The position numbers and the translations under genes were made by a program. This document shows, one piece after another, positions 59,182 to 64,000 of a stretch of 64,000 nt of DNA. Below the pieces are notes generated by a model. That model saw only the letters and a list, made by a program, of their open reading frames with translations, did not search any database and was not told the DNA's origin. The DNA lies in the NCBI GenBank assembly GCA_028386065.3, contig JAKUCV010003238.1, positions 8,785-72,784 of the forward strand, read 5' to 3'. Source of the DNA: Turnera subulata. Lineage: Eukaryota > Streptophyta > Magnoliopsida > Malpighiales > Passifloraceae. Numbering within the stretch: the stretch's first letter is position 1; every line of letters starts with the position of its first letter.

Positions 59182-61545
59182 ATGGATGTTGAAAGGTATT
59201 CAGGGTTCATGCTGTGCATTCTCTTCTTGTGCTTGTCTTTAGAGTTCCATGTTTCTTTTGGAAGTGATAGGATCACGGCAAACCAATCTCTCTCAGGAGA
59301 TCAGACCATTGTTTCTGCAGGAGGGGTGTTTAGGGTGGGATTCTTCAAGCCAGGTAACTCCTCAAACTACCATGTAGGCATGTGGCACAACAGGGTTTCT
59401 TCTTCACATGAGACCAAGATAGTTTGGGTTGCAAATAGAGAAGCACCTGTCTCTGATAGATTTTCATGTGAACTAAGAATATCAGGAGGTGATTTAGTTC
59501 TTGTAAATGAATCCAATGTTTCTATTTGGTCAACAAATCTGAATTCGACAAGCACTAGTGCCGCAGAAGCTGTGCTTGGTGATGATGGGAATCTTGTGTT
59601 GAGAGATGGGTCTAACTCAAACTCATCAGAGCCTCCACTCTGGCAGAGTTTCGATCATCCATCAGATTCATGGTTTCCTGGTGCCAGGATTGGAGTGAAC
59701 AAGATCACCAATAGAAACACACGTTTAGTCTCATGGAAAAGCAAGGATGATCCTTCGCCAGGTATCTTCTCTTTTGAGCTATCCCCTGCTGGTGCCACTC
59801 AATATGTTACTATCCTGTGGAATAGGACTAAACCGTATTTTACTGGAAAGATCTCCGGGCCAAACCCTAGAGTGATATCAAACTATTTCTATAATTTCAG
59901 TTATGTTGACAATGATACTGACAGCTATTTCACATATATTTTGTATAATACTTCCTTCACATCTATTTTTAGCCTGGATGTGGTGGGACAGACTCAGCAA
60001 CTGGTATGGCAGGAGAGTACAGATGCGTGGGGCGTGTTCTCGGTCAGCCCCAGAGACAAATGTCAGGTTTATGCTTACTGTGGGAGATTTGGGATCTGTA
60101 ACATGAACTCACAGCCTTTCTGTGATTGCCAGAGGGGCTTTATTCCAAGGATTGAAGGTAATTGGGCTTCTGGGGCCTATTCTGGTGGTTGTGCGAGGAG
60201 AACTAGTCTGCAGTGCCAAAACTCTAGTCTTGCTAATGGTACTGGAAAGAAGGACAGGTTTTCCCAAATTGTCATCATGGAATTGCCTGACAATGCAAGG
60301 ACAGTGGCAGTTTCCAGCCAACAAGAATGTGAGTCAAACTGCCTAAGTAACTGTGCTTGTACTGCTTATGCTTTTGACAGTAGTCAATGTTCAGTGTAGT
60401 ATGGTGATCTCTGGAATCTGCGGAGACCAGCAGATAGTGACCCTAGTGCAAGAATTAATCTTTCTGTCAGGCTTGCAGCTACTGAGTTTCCAAAGAAAAG
60501 TAGGCACAGCAATGTCCTTATATGGGGTGCTATTGGGTTGGTGCTTGTTGTAGTTCTGTTTAGCCTTGTCTTGTTTATACTGTTGAGGAGGAGGAAAAGG
60601 AGATGTGGAATGGAAGAGGAGATGGACAATTCATTGGTGGTCTTTGATTATAGAGCTTTGAAATTTGCAACGAAGAATTTCTCGGAGAAATTGGGAGGAG
60701 GAGGTTTTGGTTCTGTTTTCAAAGGAACATTACCAGACAAAAGTGTTGTGGCTGTGAAAATGCTCCAAAGCATCAGTCAAGGAGAAAAACAATTCCGTGC
60801 AGAAGTTGGCACAATCGGGACAATCAAGCATCTCAATCTCGTTCGTCTTCGTGGGTTCTGCTCAGATGGTAATAGAAAGTTGTTGGTATATGATTACATG
60901 CCTAATGGTTCTCTAGACTCCCATCTTTTTGATGCAAAGGGCACCAAGGTATTGGACTGGAAAACTAGGTACATGATTGCTCTTGATACAGCAAGAGGTT
61001 TGGCTTACTTGCACGAGAACTGCAGGGAGTGCATTATACATTGTGACATAAAACCAGACAACATCCTTTTGGACGAGCAGTTCTGTCCAAAAATCGCAGA
61101 TTTTGGCCTCGCAAAGCTTTTTGGAAGAGATTTTAGCCGGGTCCTAACAACCATGAGAGGAACAATTGGCTATCTTGCACCAGAATGGATAACAGGAGTG
61201 GCTGTAACAACGAAAGCCGATGTTTACAGTTATGGAATGATGCTTTTCGAGCTTGTTTCTGGTAGAAGAAACTCTGAGACGCCTAAAGATGGAAGAACAG
61301 AATACTTTCCCGTTTGGATGGCAAGTGTAATTAACGAGCAAGGTGATGTCCTTAGCTTGTTAGACCCCAAACTGGAAGGAAGTGCTGATATAGAGGAAGT
61401 GAAAAGATTGTGCAAAGTTGCTTGCTGGTGTATCCAAGACGATGAAACACAAAGGCCAACTATGGGGCAGGTCATCCATTTTCTAGAGGGACTCCAGGAG
61501 ATGAACCTGCCACCCATTTCGAGATTTTTACAGTCAATGATATAA
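59182..61545 (+). pseudogene. SD2-type S-receptor-like kinase, gene F, with an in-frame stop
   Basis: Start MDVERYSGFMLCILF at 59182. The frame is open except for TAG at 60397-60399 (codon 406), where the paralogues have TGG in QCSVWYDDL. The stop falls at the end of the PAN region, before the membrane span (about 60520-60585). The frame then continues intact for 382 codons with a complete non-RD kinase (GGGGFGSVFKG, AVKMLQ, HCDIKPDNILLD, ADFGLAKL, GTIGYLAPEW). The S-locus region is also altered: SGPWNG is replaced by TGKISGPNPR. Without read-through the product would be a secreted ectodomain of 405 residues. The single lesion suggests recent inactivation. Confidence 0.88.
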
Positions 61546-61862
61546 AGCCAGGAGGATATCTCAAAAGCTGAAAATATTTTTGCAACCACTTACTAACATG
61601 TTGTTGCTTCATCTTGGGCCAAAATATTAATCTCTTCAGCTACTTCCCAGTCCATTGCATGAATCAGACTGGAGCAGGACAATGAGTTTCACGTCTTGGT
61701 AAAATATTTCATGTTTTGCCTTCTGCAACTGTTAAGTTATAGTTTATATCTTGTTTCAGCTATGCTATCATCTGTTTAAACAATAAACTTGTGGAATGGA
61801 ATTGAAATACAGCTTCTCATTAGGTATTTTGAGTGCCCTAGTAAAACATGCTTCTCATTAGG
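61546..61862 (+). other. 3' flank of gene F
   Basis: Contains the gene F 3' UTR, with an aataaa-like signal near 61781 (caataaacttgtggaatgg) and the shared string ggaattgaaata. No gene. Confidence 0.4.
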
Positions 61863-62160
61863 TCATCCTATGGGGCAGGTCATCCATTTTCTAGACTAGA
61901 GTTTGTAAAGTTGCTTGCTGGTGCATCCAAGATGAAGAAGAACACAAACCAACTATGGAGCAGAACATCCATTTTCTAGAGGGACTCCAGGTGATGAAAC
62001 TGCAACCCATTTCCAAATTCTTACAGTCACTTGGATATAGCCAGGAGGAAGCTACATGGATGCCAGAAAACCTGCCCCCATTTCAAGATCTTTGCCATCA
62101 TTTGAATACAGTGAGGAGAATACCACAGGGGAGTCCGAACTGAAATTAAGTTTGGAAGCA
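61863..62160 (+). pseudogene. 3'-end fragment of another SD2 kinase gene
   Basis: 61863-61893 repeats a piece of the kinase end (atggggcaggtcatccattttctaga). Then 61902 onward reads VCKVACWCIQDEEEHKPTM and FLEGLQVMKLQPISKFLQSL, the same order as the end of gene D, followed by a D-like tail (gaaaacctgccccc, gtgaggagaataccacaggggagtc). Only the last 80 or so codons are present. Its own 3' flank follows to about 62380. This is the remnant of a deleted or unequally recombined copy. Confidence 0.8.
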
Positions 62161-63207
62161 CAGGCTAACATGTCGGGCCGAAGTAGCTAGTCCTTCAATT
62201 ACATGATTCAGACTGTTTGCAGGAAAAACAGTTTCATGCATGTCTTGTTTATGTGTAAACTTGTTGCAATAGTTCATGTTTTACTTTCTACACTTGTTCA
62301 TCCCTATTTTGTTACTTGTTTCAGCTAATATAGTGTCTAATACATGTATCATTTATCAATCTTTTGAACAAGCAAAGTGAGCCGTCAATAAATTTTCTTG
62401 TGCTAGTGAAATTACCTTCACTTGTTGGCGATCCTAACAAGGCAAGCCAGATTTGTTGAACTTTTCATCAAAACTCTTAAGCAGAAAACTCTAAAGATCA
62501 ACTGCGAACCAAGCAAATCGATGATGGATCACTTGAAATGACCATACAATGATACAAAGGAGTTAAACAGGATGTTTCTGGTTGCCAGAAATACTGCATA
62601 CATAGATTCTGGAAAAGAAAATTGAAGTTAATGGTAATCTATAAACTACACGGGTTTAGTGTGATGTGAAGAGGAGCAAGGGTGGACTATAAACTCTAGC
62701 AACTTGCAGAAGAGGAGAGATATGATCTTCAGCTTTTTTTTTTTTTCACTTTTGTTCATCTTCTTACAGTCAGGTTCAGTTGACATTTTGTGCTTATGGT
62801 TTTTTTTTTTTTTTTGTGGGGGGGTAGGGGGTTCCATTATTTAAGTCATGTTCAGTTGACATTTTGTGGGTACCTTTCACACTTTCATTAGCATAAAGCT
62901 TGCATAGAACAGTAATGAAAATGATTAGACTACATAAATCTCTTGTTAGCCGCCACTCTGACTATACATTCAGTAATAGAAATTAATTTGCTGACAAGTT
63001 TCTTGTAGCTTGATTTCTATTAAGAAATGAAGAAATGAATTAAGAATGATAAAAATCTATTAAGAAATGAATTAACAATGCTTTCTGTGACTTTAACAAG
63101 GAAAGGACAAAAAAAAAAACCCACATAATATCTTATAACACGATTCTTAATAATACTCGATGATTATTTATTAGAAAATTATGTAAAATGGCTCATTTGA
63201 TTATTGT
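62161..63207 (+). other. Intergenic between the fragment and SD2 gene G
   Basis: Starts with the shared SD2 3' flank (aaacagtttcatgcatgtcttg at about 62225; ggcgatcctaacaaggcaagccaga near 62427). Homopolymer T and G runs occur at 62731-62830. No gene. Confidence 0.45.
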
Positions 63208-63260
63208 TTGACTTTTCATGGCTTCGCTGTGAGGCCAGCTGCACAAGGTGTCTCTTCAAG
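63208..63260 (+). promoter_or_regulatory. Conserved upstream block with W-box core, SD2 gene G
   Basis: TTGACTTTTCATGGCTTCGCTGT followed by gaggccagctgcacaaggtgtctctt, 192 bases upstream of the ATG at 63400. Closest in sequence to the gene A block. The longer spacing is explained partly by the 48-base duplication at 63269-63342. Confidence 0.5.
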
Positions 63261-63268
63261 TAGTTCTA

Positions 63269-63342
63269 TAGTGGAGATTCTCAAGTGTAGGACATTCTTT
63301 TGTTTTTAGTGTGGTGTAGTGGAGATTCTCAAGTGTAGGACA
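63269..63342. repeat. 26-bp direct repeat in the gene G leader region
   Basis: tagtggagattctcaagtgtaggaca occurs at 63269-63294 and 63317-63342, with 22 bases between. A local duplication between the W-box block and the start of gene G. Confidence 0.9.
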
Positions 63343-63399
63343 ATATAATATCAAGCAGTAGGTCTCTTCCTTGTTGGTAGGAAAAAAATCATTGCAGCT

Positions 63400-64000
63400 A
63401 TGGATGTTGAAAAGTATGCATGGTTTGTTCTGTGTATTCTCTTCATGTGCTTGTCTCTAGAGTTTCATGTTTCTCTTGGAGCTGACAGGATCACAGCAGA
63501 CAAGTCATTGTCAGGAGACAAGACCATTGTCTCTGCAGGAGGTGTGTTTAAGCTGGGTTTCTTCAGGCCAGGTAACTCTTTAAACTACTATGTAGGCATG
63601 TGGTACAATAGAGTTTCTGTGCAGACCGTAGTTTGGGTGGCAAATAGAGATACACCTGTCTCTGACAGGTTTTCTTGTGAGCTAAGAATATCAGGAGGTG
63701 ATTTGGTTCTTCTCAATGAATCCAAATTTCCTATTTGGTCCACAAATCTGAATTCTACCAGCACAAGTGCTGTGGAAGCAGTTCTTGGAGATGATGGGAA
63801 TCTTGTCTTGATAGATGGGTCTAACTCATCAGGGATACTCTGGCAGAGTTTTGATCATCCAACCGATGCATGGTTGCCCGGTGCTAGTATTGGATTGAAT
63901 AAGATCACCAATACATCCACACGGCTCATTTCATGGAAAAGCAAAGATGATCCTGCACCAGGTTTCTACTCTCTTGAGCTTGACCCTGCTGGTTCCACTG
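63400..64000 (+). CDS. SD2-type G-type lectin S-receptor-like kinase, gene G (5' part)
   Basis: ATG at 63400 (MDVEKYAWFVLCILF); open to the right edge for 200 codons with no stop. Signal peptide of about 28 residues, then a full bulb-type lectin domain (GVFKLGFFRPGNS, VQTVVWVANRDTPVSDR, VEAVLGDDGNLVL, LWQSFDHPTDAWLPG) and the start of the S-locus region (LISWKSKDDPAPGFYSLELDPAG). Closest to genes A and F by its start and promoter. The rest of the ectodomain, the membrane span and the kinase lie outside the window, so intactness is unknown. Confidence 0.92.
   Translation, partial: MDVEKYAWFVLCILFMCLSLEFHVSLGADRITADKSLSGDKTIVSAGGVFKLGFFRPGNSLNYYVGMWYNRVSVQTVVWVANRDTPVSDRFSCELRISGGDLVLLNESKFPIWSTNLNSTSTSAVEAVLGDDGNLVLIDGSNSSGILWQSFDHPTDAWLPGASIGLNKITNTSTRLISWKSKDDPAPGFYSLELDPAGST

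Overview
The window is plant nuclear DNA, almost certainly from a eudicot: AT-rich, with GT-AG introns, S-domain (G-type lectin) receptor kinases, a universal stress protein of the plant PHOS32-like kind, a plant DUF789 protein, Helitron ends and an endogenous pararetrovirus. I cannot name the species. Nothing prokaryotic is present (no operons, no CRISPR, no ribosome binding sites), and I see no RNA genes.

The backbone is a cluster of nine S-domain receptor-like kinase (RLK) genes, all on the plus strand. Two are seven-exon SD1-type genes with RD kinases (3430-6635 and 7767-10897). Seven are intronless SD2-type genes with non-RD kinases (HCD in the catalytic loop). They start at 27735, 38590, 46990, 52430, 55785, 59182 and 63400; the last runs off the right edge. 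The copy at 55785 carries a one-base frameshift in the kinase and the copy at 59182 a TGG-to-TAG stop before the transmembrane segment. Two more lost copies survive only as 3' ends (about 50284-50780 and 61863-62380). The locus therefore shows tandem birth and decay.

Four unrelated single-copy genes sit between the RLK blocks: a leucine-rich-repeat protein of the so-called outer-arm dynein light chain 1 type (14262-16645, +), a universal stress protein (18927-19712, -), an SNM1/Apollo-like metallo-beta-lactamase DNA nuclease (22354-24102, +) and a large DUF789 protein (31373-34824, -). I rebuilt their exons by hand from splice sites, reading phase and protein motifs.

Mobile DNA fills much of the rest. 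A caulimovirid remnant lies at the left edge (coat-protein frame plus the protease end of the pol frame, minus strand). Two Helitrons of one family flank the second SD2 gene (about 35847-38253, minus; 41113-46116, plus). The larger carries coding-like fragments, and the smaller has its own 5' terminal region duplicated. A 341-bp Mutator-like element with a 9-bp target duplication sits at 50788-51128 inside the 3' flank of a lost RLK copy. At least three SINE-like repeats share one core sequence.

Functionally, the RLKs are predicted plasma-membrane receptors: signal peptide, bulb-type lectin, S-locus glycoprotein, EGF-like and PAN regions, one membrane span and a Ser/Thr kinase. A TTGACT-containing block (W-box core) is conserved upstream of four SD2 copies, which would suit stress- or defence-linked expression. 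I found no clearly new biological system; the most informative structures are the Helitron pair, the Mutator-like insertion and the broken or ghost RLK copies.
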